28,885 bases of DNA from DATCVR01 sp036566745 (GTDB lineage: Bacteria > Actinomycetota > Actinomycetes > Jiangellales > Jiangellaceae). The notes below the pieces were generated by a model. That model worked only from the letters and a program-made list of their open reading frames with translations, was not told the DNA's origin and did not search any database. Where the stretch lies: contig DATCVR010000178.1 in assembly GCA_036566745.1 (NCBI GenBank), positions 1 through 28,885 of the forward strand, in the 5' to 3' direction. The number at the start of each line of letters is the position of its first letter. Positions within the stretch are counted from its first letter, which is position 1. The translations under genes and the position numbers were made by a program. Shown piece after piece: positions 1 through 7,538 of this stretch.

Positions 1-230
1 GCCGGCCCGGCCGCACCGAGCCTCGCCGCGATCGCCGCCAGGCCCCGGCGGTCGGGTGCGTCGAGCTTGCGGAGCAGCGAGGACACGTGGCTCTCGACGG
101 TGCGGATCGAGATGAACAGTCGTGCGGCGATCTCGGCGTTCGTGAGGTGTTCGCCGAGCGCCGCCAGCACCTCGGCCTCCCGCGCCGAGATCGCGAGTTC
201 GTCCGCCCACGGGTGTGCCACGTGGGCCAT
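1..230 (-). CDS. LuxR-type HTH regulator (partial, 3' end outside window)
   Basis: A minus-strand reading frame starts at ATG 230 and is still open at the window edge, giving 76 residues. It begins MAHVAHPWADELAISAREAE and continues through a GerE-type helix-turn-helix (about residues 10-66) with the usual REAEVL, LTNAEIA, RTVESHVSSLLRKL segments. The HTH lies at the N-terminus, so a different domain probably follows outside the window; such proteins act as DNA-binding transcription regulators. The start is chosen by homology of the first residues; the AGGCAGG directly in front is too close to be a good ribosome site. It lies 34 nt downstream of the broken DinB-like gene on the same strand and is in frame with that gene's shifted frame. 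No phosphorylation domain is visible, so its signal is unknown. Confidence 0.75.
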   Translation of the reverse strand, partial: MAHVAHPWADELAISAREAEVLAALGEHLTNAEIAARLFISIRTVESHVSSLLRKLDAPDRRGLAAIAARLGAAGP

Positions 231-264
231 CCTGCCTGGTCGGCTCGGGGAACGTGCGGGAGGT

Positions 265-860
265 TCAGCCGCGCGGCGCCACCGGGGCGGTCCATCGGGG
301 GTCGCGACCCGACAGTGCCAGCGCTCGCTCGAACGCCGTGCTGCCGGCAGCCACGGTGACCGGAGCGGCGAACCCGTCGTACTCCCGATAGGTCTCGGCG
401 TGCTCGTCGACGACCCGCAGGACCAGCTCGGCCGCCGAGGGGGAGATGCGGTACTCCTGACCTGTGGCCACCGCGACGTCCCAGCCGTGCACGGCCAGTT
501 CCTGACCACCAGCGCGGCGATCACCGGGGCGGGCATCGAGGTGAATCCGAGGTCGATCTCGCCAACCCACACGGCGGGATCGGCCCAGGCGGCGACCGCG
601 CGATCGAGCTGGGCGGAGTAGGCCTCGGCCCAGGCCGGGTCGGCGGTGAAGTCCCGTTCGGTGAGCTCGGCCGGGAGCGGACGCCGCTGCGCGCGGTGCT
701 CCAGGCCGTGCGAGGTGTAGAGGACCCAGTGGTTCACCTCCGCACGGACGTCCCAGGCGTCACACGGTGTCGGAGCGGTCAGGTGGTCGGAGCCGATGCC
801 GGCGGCCACTCGCGCGGCTTCGTCGGCACATTCGATCATGGCCGTGTACACGTCGTTCAT
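265..860 (-). pseudogene. DinB/mycothiol maleylpyruvate isomerase-like protein (TIGR03086-like), frameshifted
   Basis: From ATG 860 the frame encodes MNDVYTAMIECADEAARVAA, then TPCDAWDVRAEVNHWV, the N-terminal helix and metal/thiol-site region typical of DinB-fold actinobacterial proteins. The match ends at IAALVV near 508. The C-terminal half (QELAVHGWDVAVATGQEYR to the TGA at 265-267) is in another frame. Restoring one base so that GTCAG reads GTCCAG gives IAALVVQELAVHGWD, exactly the family pattern, and a protein of about 198 residues, normal for the family. Family members are mycothiol- or metal-dependent enzymes or of unknown substrate. As given, the gene is broken: either a real one-base deletion or a sequencing error. 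The N-terminal frame has no stop and reads straight into the downstream LuxR gene. It diverges from the AraC regulator at 927. Confidence 0.8.
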
Positions 861-867
861 GTGTTCG

Positions 868-873
868 ACGCTA
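868..873 (-). promoter_or_regulatory. -10 hexamer TAGCGT, leaderless start of the DinB-like gene
   Basis: TAGCGT on the minus strand fits the actinobacterial TAnnnT -10 and is followed by 7 nt and the ATG at 860, so transcription would begin at or next to the start codon. No Shine-Dalgarno sequence is visible between them. I see no clear -35. Confidence 0.4.
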
Positions 874-913
874 GGTGGTGCGGCGCTCGCGGCTCTTGAA
901 GAAAGGCGACGAC

Positions 914-919
914 TAATCT
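914..919 (+). promoter_or_regulatory. -10 hexamer TAATCT, leaderless start of the AraC-type gene
   Basis: TAATCT fits TAnnnT and is followed by 7 nt and ATG 927, the geometry of a leaderless transcript. A weak AAAGGCG ribosome-site-like stretch lies upstream of it (about 903-909), rather far from the ATG. Confidence 0.4.
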
Positions 920-926
920 CGGCATC

Positions 927-1733
927 ATGACCGAGCAGGAGTTCGGCCGGGGCGTGCTCCATCCAGCCGTCCAGGCCGGAGTCGCCACGCTGACCCGGCC
1001 CGATCCGAGCCCGCGTCTGGCGGGGTTCGTGGAGTTCTACTGGCACGTCTCCTGGGACGCCCGCGACCGGCCCTACGAGACGAAGGTGTTGTCCCACCCG
1101 AACGTCCACCTTGTCTTCGAGGACCCGGAACCCACCGTCTACGGCGTGGACCGGGGACTGTTCGTCCGGCGGCTCGAGGGCGTGGGCCAGGTGCTCGGCG
1201 TGAAGTTCCTCCCGGGTGGATTCCGGCCGCTGGCCGACGGGCCTGTGGTGCGGCTGCGCGATCGGCGCGTCCCGGCGGCGGAGTACTTCGGGCCCGAGGT
1301 CGAGGCGGTCGGCCGGGTGGTGCGGACGGCCACGGACCTGTCCCAGGCCGTCATGGCCGTCGAGGCGTTCCTTGATCCGCTCCTGCCCGCGCGGCCCGAT
1401 CCGGCCGCCGTCGAGGTCGCCGGCATCGTCGAGCGGCTCGTCGCCGACCCGGGCGTGGTGCGCGTGGACCAGGCCGCAGCTGTGGCCGGGGTGTCCGTGC
1501 GCGCGCTGCAGCGGCTGTTCGCCGAGTACGTGGGGGCCAGCCCGAAGTGGGTGTTGCGGCGAGCGCGCCTGCAGGAGGCGGCGGCCCGGGCCGACAGCGG
1601 CGACGCCGTCGACTGGGCGAGCCTCGCGGCGGATCTCGGCTATGCCGACCAGGCGCACCTCACCCGCGACTTCACCGCCGTGGTCGGCGACCCGCCGGGG
1701 CGCTACGTGCGATCGCGCGCGGGGCGGGGCTGA
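927..1733 (+). CDS. AraC-family transcriptional regulator (DUF6597-like sensor domain)
   Basis: The 268-residue protein has an N-terminal domain (about 15-120) starting PRLAGFVEFYWHVSWDARD, with HPNVHLVFEDP and VGQVLGVKFLPGGFRPL, the pattern of the small-molecule-sensing domain found in many actinobacterial AraC proteins. Residues 160-262 form the paired helix-turn-helix: first helix pair VDQAAAVAGVSVRALQRLF (180-198), second DWASLAADLGYADQAHLTRD (229-248), ending in the family-typical VGDPPGRYVR. It is a cytoplasmic DNA-binding regulator with unknown ligand. The ATG at 927 lies only 66 nt from the divergent DinB-like gene, so it may control that gene and itself. Length and domain order are normal and no damage is seen. 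Confidence 0.9.
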   Translation: MTEQEFGRGVLHPAVQAGVATLTRPDPSPRLAGFVEFYWHVSWDARDRPYETKVLSHPNVHLVFEDPEPTVYGVDRGLFVRRLEGVGQVLGVKFLPGGFRPLADGPVVRLRDRRVPAAEYFGPEVEAVGRVVRTATDLSQAVMAVEAFLDPLLPARPDPAAVEVAGIVERLVADPGVVRVDQAAAVAGVSVRALQRLFAEYVGASPKWVLRRARLQEAAARADSGDAVDWASLAADLGYADQAHLTRDFTAVVGDPPGRYVRSRAGRG

Positions 1734-1770
1734 CGCGCCCGGCCGCGGGCCCGAGACGGCCCCTGGCCGC

Positions 1771-1793
1771 CCGGGTGGGCCTCACCCACCGGG
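1771..1793. terminator. Hairpin between convergent araC-type and response-regulator genes
   Basis: GGTGGG (1774-1779) pairs with CCCACC (1785-1790), with two further C-G pairs outside a mismatch and a 5-nt loop that contains the response regulator's stop codon. It lies between two convergent genes and could end transcription from both sides. There is no T tract, as is common in high-GC actinobacteria, so the call is tentative. Confidence 0.35.
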
Positions 1794-2459
1794 CTGGACC
1801 AGCCCGGTCTCGTAGGCGAGCACTACGGCCTGGGCGCGGTCGCGGAGGTCGAGCTTGGCGAGGATCCGCCCGACGTGGGTCTTCACGGTCTGCTCGGCGA
1901 GCACGAGCTTCTCGGCGATCTCGCCGTTCGACATCCCCCGGGCGATCAGCGTCAGTACCTCGGTCTCGCGGGGCGTGAGCACGCGCAACCCGTCGGGGCG
2001 AGGGCGATTGGCGGCAGGCCGGCTCGCGAAGTCGGCGATCAGCGTGCGGGTGATCGACGGGGCCAGCAGGGCGTCGCCGGCCGCGACCACGCGCACCGCC
2101 TGGACCAGGTCGGCCGCGGGGGCGTCCTTGAGGAGGAACCCGCTCGCGCCGGCGCGCAGCGCTTCGTACACATAGTCGTCGAGGTCGAAGGTGGTGAGCA
2201 TGATGACCCGCGGATGACGATCGCCCGGCGCCCGCATGATCCGCCGGGTCGCCTCGAGGCCGTCGACCTTGGGCATCCGGACGTCCATGAGCACGACGTC
2301 GGGGGACAGCCGCCGGACGGCATCGGGTGCGTCGGCTCCGTCGGGCGCGTCGCCCACGACGACGATGTCCGGTTGCGCGGCCAGCAGGGCGCCGAAGCCC
2401 TGGCGCACCATCGCCTGGTCGTCGACGATGAGCACCCTGATGCTGCCGTTCGTGGTCAC
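1782..2459 (-). CDS. NarL/FixJ-family response regulator
   Basis: The 225-residue protein has a receiver domain (about 7-125) with the acidic pair D13/D14 in VLIVDDQ, phospho-acceptor D59 in VLMDVRMP, a switch TT at 89-90 in MLTTFD, and K111 in FLLKD. A GerE-type HTH follows at about 160-218 (LTPRETEVLTLIARGMSNGE, then VKTHVGRILAKL). It is the DNA-binding output of the two-component pair with the kinase just upstream. Its ATG overlaps the kinase stop codon in the sequence ATGA, so the two are translationally coupled. Target genes are not evident; no recognisable operator stands out nearby. Confidence 0.95.
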   Translation of the reverse strand: MTTNGSIRVLIVDDQAMVRQGFGALLAAQPDIVVVGDAPDGADAPDAVRRLSPDVVLMDVRMPKVDGLEATRRIMRAPGDRHPRVIMLTTFDLDDYVYEALRAGASGFLLKDAPAADLVQAVRVVAAGDALLAPSITRTLIADFASRPAANRPRPDGLRVLTPRETEVLTLIARGMSNGEIAEKLVLAEQTVKTHVGRILAKLDLRDRAQAVVLAYETGLVQPGG

Positions 2460-4297
2460 TCGGTCTCCTCCTGGTCGAACGGCAGCGTGGCCGTCACCTC
2501 GAAGCCGCCGCCCGCGCGAGGGCCGGCCGCGAGGGTGCCACCCACCACCACGGCCCGCTCGCGCATCCCGATGATGCCGTGGCCGGGAGTGCCCGGGGTG
2601 CCGGACGTGGCGGCGTGGGTGGACGCGTCGTTGACGACTCCCACCGTGAGGGCCTGGTCACCGTACTGGAGCCGCACGGCCACGCCCGCCCCCGGTGCGT
2701 GGCGGGCCGCGTTGGCGAGCGACTCCTGGACGATGCGGTAGGCCGAGAGCCCGAGCGTGGCGCCGACCGGTCGCGGCGTGCCTGACACCTCCATGGTCAC
2801 CGGGACCCCGGAGCGGGCCGCGCTGTCGACGAGGTCGCCGAGCTGGTCGAGATCGGGCTGTGGCGCCCGGCTGAGGTCCTGGTCGTCGCTGCGCAGCACG
2901 CCCAGCAGCCCGCGGATCTCGGTGAGCGCCTGGCGGGCCGACGCACTGATCGAGGCGAACTCGGCCCGGGCGTCCTCCGGCAGGGACGGCAGCCGGTACG
3001 GAGCGCTCTCGGCCTGCACCACGACCATCGACATGTGGTGGGCCACGACGTCGTGGAGCTCGCGGGCGATGCGGGCCTTCTCCTCCAGGACGGTGCGCCG
3101 GGCCTTCTCCAGCTCGCTGAGCTCGGTCTGGCGGGCGAGGTCGCGGGCGGTGGTGCGGCGGCTGCGGACGAGGTCGCCGACGAACACCAGGGCGGTGGCG
3201 CTGACCATCATCGTGACCGACGTGCCGGAGTTGTCGCGGACGCCGGCCGAGATGACCAGCATCGTCGCCACCCACACCCACACGGTGGTCCAGCGATCGT
3301 GCCGGACCGCCACGAGGAAGGTGACGCCCAGCCAGACGAGCTGCAGCAGAACCGGCCAGGTGCCTGGGTCGAGTCCGTCATCGCTGGGGGTCCCGGCCAA
3401 GGCGATCAGCGCGGCCGTGACGGTGATGATCCGCCAGCCGATCAGCACCCGCGACCCGATGAGCCCCACCGGCAGGGCGATCAGGGCGGCGAGGATCGGC
3501 AGCACGAGGTCGTGCACGTCGAGGGTCTCGCGGATGGAGGCCAGCCCGATCCAGAACACCCCGACCGCCAGGACCCACGGCAGTCCCGGGAGCCACCGCA
3601 GCCAGCTCCACCGACCCCGCCCCGCCTCATGCGGACGTAGGACCGGTGGCGAGCGCACCCAGTCGACGAACGCCTGCCGGAAGCCTCGGATCAGCTCCGC
3701 GGACCAGTCGTCGGGCAGCCGCTCGGCATCGGACGGGTCCGGCCGCGGGCTCAGGCCGAGACGCCGGACCACCACCCCGGCCACCACCACGGCGGTGACC
3801 CCGACCACCCAGCCGATCCGGATCTGGGGCGCCGAGGACAGTCCGAACAGCACCGCCGTGGCGATCCATCCGGCTACCACGGTGATGGTCTGGTCCCGCC
3901 GGGGGAGCCGGGGCGAGGGCCGCATGACCATCGCGAACAACAGAGCCAGCAGGACCAGCCCGTGGACGATCGGCCACGGCCAGGGGTCGCCGTCGATCAC
4001 CGGGAAACTCAGCGAAACGACCACGGCCGACGCCGCCGAGATCAACCACCCCACCGCCGGGCGGGTGAGGATCAGGCCGAACGGCAGCGCGGCCGCGGCG
4101 GCGACGAACGGCAGCAGCCCACCCTCGACCGCCGCGACGTCCAGCACCTCGGGTGCGGTCTGGAGCGCCAGCACGAACAGCGCCACGGCCGCGGCCCACG
4201 GAGCCCATCGTCCCGGCCGGTCCAGCGCGCCCCGGACCAGGTGCCCGGCCCGCGACGACGCGGTCGCCTGGTCCTGTTTCGCCGGCTCAGACCTCAC
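2456..4297 (-). CDS. Sensor histidine kinase, HisKA_3/NarX type
   Basis: The 613-residue membrane kinase has two blocks of hydrophobic segments, about 34-180 and 238-376, separated by a soluble stretch around 183-232. A short coiled-coil-like linker (about 380-405) leads to the dimerisation/phosphotransfer helix with H415 in ARELHDVVAHHMSMVV. The ATPase domain has N529 in ESLANAARHAPGA and a glycine box GHGIIGMRERAVVVGG at 572-587. This is the domain order of NarL-partner kinases; N-terminal repetition suggests an internally duplicated four- to five-helix sensor. Translation starts at GTG 4297, directly after a -10 hexamer, so the mRNA is probably leaderless. The signal is unknown. It overlaps its response regulator by four bases. 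Confidence 0.93.
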   Translation of the reverse strand: MRSEPAKQDQATASSRAGHLVRGALDRPGRWAPWAAAVALFVLALQTAPEVLDVAAVEGGLLPFVAAAAALPFGLILTRPAVGWLISAASAVVVSLSFPVIDGDPWPWPIVHGLVLLALLFAMVMRPSPRLPRRDQTITVVAGWIATAVLFGLSSAPQIRIGWVVGVTAVVVAGVVVRRLGLSPRPDPSDAERLPDDWSAELIRGFRQAFVDWVRSPPVLRPHEAGRGRWSWLRWLPGLPWVLAVGVFWIGLASIRETLDVHDLVLPILAALIALPVGLIGSRVLIGWRIITVTAALIALAGTPSDDGLDPGTWPVLLQLVWLGVTFLVAVRHDRWTTVWVWVATMLVISAGVRDNSGTSVTMMVSATALVFVGDLVRSRRTTARDLARQTELSELEKARRTVLEEKARIARELHDVVAHHMSMVVVQAESAPYRLPSLPEDARAEFASISASARQALTEIRGLLGVLRSDDQDLSRAPQPDLDQLGDLVDSAARSGVPVTMEVSGTPRPVGATLGLSAYRIVQESLANAARHAPGAGVAVRLQYGDQALTVGVVNDASTHAATSGTPGTPGHGIIGMRERAVVVGGTLAAGPRAGGGFEVTATLPFDQEETE

Positions 4298-4303
4298 CCG
4301 GTC

Positions 4304-4309
4304 AGCGTA
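4304..4309 (-). promoter_or_regulatory. -10 hexamer TACGCT, leaderless start of the NarX-type kinase operon
   Basis: TACGCT on the minus strand is followed by exactly 6 nt and the GTG start at 4297. No ribosome site fits between them, which is the signature of leaderless transcription from the first base of the start codon. A -35 is not clear. Confidence 0.45.
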
Positions 4310-4379
4310 GGGGCGCAGGTGTGGGCACGTCGTCGGTCTGGCGGGGTGTCCCGGCCGTCATACTCCGGAGCTACCCACC

Positions 4380-5720
4380 TCACTCGGACGCGGCGGTGAG
4401 CAGGTCGTGCAGTTCGGGCACGGCCGCGTCGATCGCCGCGGCGTCGCCTGCCACGGCCGAAGCCCGGACGACGCCGAGCGCCTCGTCGATCTCGCTGACG
4501 TCCGGGCTGGCCAGGCTGTGGGCGAAGCGGGCCCGGATCCAGTCGATCGTCGTGAGGTCGCCGGCCGTTGCGGGAGCGTCACCGGCCGAGACGTCGACCA
4601 GCAGCTGCCGGACCAGCAGTTCCAGCCGGGCGAGATCGGTGGCCACCACGTCGCGGTAGGGCAGCGCGAGATCGAGCGCGGACCGCTCCATCGCGATCGC
4701 GGCCTGGGCCGCCTCCAGGCTCGCCGACGACAGCGCCGTCGTGAGCTCGTCGAGCGCCGCGGCCGCCTCGTCGGCCACCAGCGGCGGGACGTCGCCGGCG
4801 CTCATCGCGGTCCATGCGTCGGTGAGCTCGCCGAGCGCGGCCGACGCGGCTGCCAGGTCGCCCGCGCGCACGGCGTCGAAGATCGTGACCGGTGCCGAGG
4901 TCATCGTGTCCAGCTCGGCGGGCGCACCGCCTGCTACCGCATCGGTGGGCACCGCCTCGGCCAGCGCCTCGATCTCGCCGTCGGCGGCGGTGTAGAACTC
5001 GCCGTAGCCGGGAGCGAACGTCTTGGTCTCGTGAGCGCCGTCCTGGTGGAGCTCGTCGACCACGACGGCTCCCTCGATCGGGCCACGCGGGCCGTCCACC
5101 TTCTCGCCGGTGGACTCCACCGTGACCTCCTCGAACACCACCTCGGGAATGTTCTCGGGCCGGTAGACGTCGCCGGGCTGCGGCTCGGCCGGCATGATCA
5201 TCGCGGCCGGGCCGTCGGTACCCGCGTGCCACGTGCCCTCGGTGTCGGCGATCACGCCGTCCTCGTAGTTGTAGACGTCCTCGCCGAAGTACCAGACCGC
5301 GCCGGAGTCGTCCTGGGCGTAAAGGTCGAGGGCCACCTCGTGGATCCGCCCGTCGAGGAAGGCCGCGTACTGCGACACCGCGGTCTCGATGCGCCGGCCG
5401 TCCCAATCGATGACCCGGGTGTCGGGCAGGACCGTCACCTCGGCCCGGAACGGCAGGTCGTCGACGGTGCCGAGGAGCAGCGTCGAGTCACCCACCGCGA
5501 CCGGGAACAGCGGGTTGGTGACCTCGGTGGGGTCGGAGAACGACGGCTGCTCCAGGTCGACCCGATCCTGCTCCGGCGCCACGTCGAGGTCGCTGACCAC
5601 CGGCTGGGGCAGGGGCGTGGAGCCACCCGACGCCCCGGACCCACCGCCGTCGGAGCTGCATCCCGCGACCGCGAGGACGACCGTCGCGCCCCCGCACCCC
5701 CACCTCGCCGCGGCGCGCAT
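4380..5720 (-). CDS. Large two-domain lipoprotein of unknown function
   Basis: The 446-residue protein has a lipoprotein signal peptide with lipobox LAVAGC and lipidated C21, then a serine/glycine-rich linker, so it should be anchored outside the cytoplasmic membrane. Residues about 67-245 resemble a widespread uncharacterised family I recognise by NPLFPVAVGD, DLYAQDDSGAVWYFGEDVYN, EGTWHAGTDGPAAMIMPAEP, GDVYR and KTFAPGYGEF. Residues about 276-446 are alanine-rich and predicted helical, without a family I know. The ATG lies 1 nt after the stop of the PepSY gene, so the two are surely cotranscribed and controlled by the two-component system upstream. Function unknown; a binding or sensor-accessory role at the surface is an inference from context only. 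Confidence 0.88.
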   Translation of the reverse strand: MRAAARWGCGGATVVLAVAGCSSDGGGSGASGGSTPLPQPVVSDLDVAPEQDRVDLEQPSFSDPTEVTNPLFPVAVGDSTLLLGTVDDLPFRAEVTVLPDTRVIDWDGRRIETAVSQYAAFLDGRIHEVALDLYAQDDSGAVWYFGEDVYNYEDGVIADTEGTWHAGTDGPAAMIMPAEPQPGDVYRPENIPEVVFEEVTVESTGEKVDGPRGPIEGAVVVDELHQDGAHETKTFAPGYGEFYTAADGEIEALAEAVPTDAVAGGAPAELDTMTSAPVTIFDAVRAGDLAAASAALGELTDAWTAMSAGDVPPLVADEAAAALDELTTALSSASLEAAQAAIAMERSALDLALPYRDVVATDLARLELLVRQLLVDVSAGDAPATAGDLTTIDWIRARFAHSLASPDVSEIDEALGVVRASAVAGDAAAIDAAVPELHDLLTAASE

Positions 5721-5721
5721 G

Positions 5722-6063
5722 TCAGCCGTCCTGGTCGCCGGACTCGCCGGCCCCGGAGTCGCCGGACTCGGAGTCCGAAGTCTGTCCGACGACTGTGAAG
5801 TCGGCGTCCAGCTCGACGTCGACCTGCGAGCCGTTCTCGAGGGTCACCTCGACCTCGTACGTGCCGCCGTTGTCGCCGCTCCGCTCGGTCTCGGTGACCG
5901 TGCCCCCGCCGGTGTGCGTCAGGGCTGCCTCGCTGGCCCGCCGCAGCGTGTCGCCGGTAAGTGCGCCGTCGGCGTCGTCGCCACGTGCGGCGAACGTCGC
6001 GCCGGTCGCGCCGATGACCGCTACCGCGGCCGCGGCGCCGATCCACATCGTCCTGCGCTTCAT
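5722..6063 (-). CDS. Secreted/membrane-anchored PepSY-domain protein
   Basis: The 113-residue protein starts at ATG 6063 behind GAGGAG. It has a KRR-headed hydrophobic segment (residues 5-26, WIGAAAAVAVIGATGATFAA), either a signal peptide or an anchor, then a single PepSY domain (about 34-92: TLRRASEAALTHTGGGTVTE followed by TYEVEVTLENGSQVDVELDA), and an acidic serine/glycine tail. PepSY domains are known from peptidase propeptides and from small envelope proteins placed next to two-component systems. Here the gene directly follows an OmpR-type regulator/kinase pair with an 89-nt gap that holds a TTCAG direct repeat, and precedes the lipoprotein by 1 nt. It is probably an output or feedback modulator of that system; this is inference. 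Confidence 0.88.
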   Translation of the reverse strand: MKRRTMWIGAAAAVAVIGATGATFAARGDDADGALTGDTLRRASEAALTHTGGGTVTETERSGDNGGTYEVEVTLENGSQVDVELDADFTVVGQTSDSESGDSGAGESGDQDG

Positions 6064-6110
6064 GGTCCCCACTCCTCTCGTCCACTCGTGCCGAGCCTGC
6101 CGCGAGGTCG

Positions 6111-6126
6111 CTGAATGTGGCCTGAA
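6111..6126 (-). promoter_or_regulatory. TTCAG 11-bp direct repeat before the PepSY gene (probable OmpR-type regulator site)
   Basis: On the minus strand TTCAG occurs twice with 11-bp period (TTCAG, 6 nt, TTCAG), 48-63 nt upstream of the PepSY ATG. Tandem half-sites spaced one helical turn are how OmpR/PhoB regulators bind as head-to-tail dimers. A closely similar element precedes the response-regulator gene at almost the same distance. Confidence 0.55.
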
Positions 6127-6152
6127 CGCGCTCGGGGCGGTGCTCGGGCGGG

Positions 6153-7538
6153 TCAGCGGGAGGGGTGCTCGGCGTCGAGGCCGGGCAGCCGGACAACCAC
6201 TCTGGCCCCACCCAGCTCGCCGCGCTCGATCGTGACGCGGCCTCGATGGGCCCGCACGAGCTCGGCGACGATCGACAGGCCGAGCCCGGCGCCGCCGTCG
6301 TCGCGGGCGCGGGCCTCGTCGAGCCGGACGAAGCGCTCCAGGACCCGGGCTCGTTCGGCCTCGGGAATGCCGCGACCGTCGTCCTCGACGCCGAGGGTCA
6401 CCCACCCGTCGGACTCGGCCAGGCTGAGCCGGATCGTCCGGTCGGCGTGCCGCGCGGCGTTGTCGGCAAGGTTGCGCACCACCTGCGTCAACGCGGCCGG
6501 ATCGCCACGCACCTGGCCTGCCGACACCGCCGCCGAGTCGATCCGCAGCGCGGTGGTCCCGCGGAGGTGGCGGGCCTCGTCCAGGACGAGGTCGTCGAGG
6601 TCGACCGCGCGGTCCTCGAGAACCAGGGCGTCCTCGTCGGAGCGCGCGAGCAGCAGCAGCGCGTCGACGAGACGCTGCACCCGCAGGCTCTCGGCGAGGA
6701 CGGTGCCGGCCAGCTCAGGCGTCGTGGTGCGGCCGGGATGCGACAGTGCCACCTCGGCGTGCTGGCGGATCGAGGCCATCGGCGAGCGCAGCTCGTGCGA
6801 GGCGTCGGAGACGAAGCGGTGCTGGCGCCGTTGTGCCGCTTCGAGCCGGTCGAGCATGCCGTTCATGGTGGTGGCGAGCCGGCCGATCTCGTCGTCGCCG
6901 GCCGACGGCACCCGCCGATGGAGGTCGGAACCGGAGATGCGGGCGACCTCAGTGGTGATCGCGTCGACCGGAGCCAACGCCCGGCCGACCACCTTCCAGG
7001 TGGTGACCACCACGACGAGGAGGAGCACCGGCACGCCCACCGCGAGCAGCCCGGTCACAGCGCGGACCGACTCCCGGACGTCGTCGAGCGAGCGGGCCAC
7101 GACGACCGAGACCGGACCGTCCGCGGTGTCGGCGGATGCGGACACGGCGAGGAAGCTGCCGTCGTCCACCGGGGTGGTGACGACGGCCGAGCCGCCCGGA
7201 TCCGGCTGGGCGACCGCGGGACGGCCGGCGACGTTCGGGCTCGACGCCACGACGTCGCCGGCCGCGTCGAGCACCTGCACCAGCTCGTCCTCCTCGTCGC
7301 CCAGCCGACCGATGCGGGCCTCGCCGGCCTCGAACGCCGCGGCGACCTGGTCGGCTCGAGCCTGCGCGGCCGCCCGCACCTCGCCGGTCAGCGTCGAGCG
7401 GAGTTGGGCGGCGAACGCCACCGCGCCGATCACCAGGGCGAGGCCGACGACCGCCGAGGCGGCGAGGGTGGTCCGGGCGCGGACGGACACCGGACCGCGG
7501 ACCCGGCCCGGGCGTCGAACGCCGTCGTCAGCCGCCAT
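6153..7538 (-). CDS. Sensor histidine kinase, HAMP/HisKA (EnvZ/PhoR-like class)
   Basis: The 461-residue kinase has a first membrane segment (about 24-46), an extracellular sensor region of about 115 residues, a second membrane segment (about 161-180), a HAMP domain (180-235) and a HisKA helix with phospho-acceptor H248 in RFVSDASHELRSPMASIRQH. The ATPase domain shows VRNLADNAARHA (N box), LGVEDDGRGIPEAERARVLE (G1) and GLGLSIVAELVRAHRG (G2). It autophosphorylates and passes phosphate to the OmpR-type regulator whose 3' end overlaps its start by 11 bases. The sensor region has no family I can name. The PepSY protein and lipoprotein encoded downstream are candidates for physical or functional partners in the envelope. 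Confidence 0.94.
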   Translation of the reverse strand: MAADDGVRRPGRVRGPVSVRARTTLAASAVVGLALVIGAVAFAAQLRSTLTGEVRAAAQARADQVAAAFEAGEARIGRLGDEEDELVQVLDAAGDVVASSPNVAGRPAVAQPDPGGSAVVTTPVDDGSFLAVSASADTADGPVSVVVARSLDDVRESVRAVTGLLAVGVPVLLLVVVVTTWKVVGRALAPVDAITTEVARISGSDLHRRVPSAGDDEIGRLATTMNGMLDRLEAAQRRQHRFVSDASHELRSPMASIRQHAEVALSHPGRTTTPELAGTVLAESLRVQRLVDALLLLARSDEDALVLEDRAVDLDDLVLDEARHLRGTTALRIDSAAVSAGQVRGDPAALTQVVRNLADNAARHADRTIRLSLAESDGWVTLGVEDDGRGIPEAERARVLERFVRLDEARARDDGGAGLGLSIVAELVRAHRGRVTIERGELGGARVVVRLPGLDAEHPSR

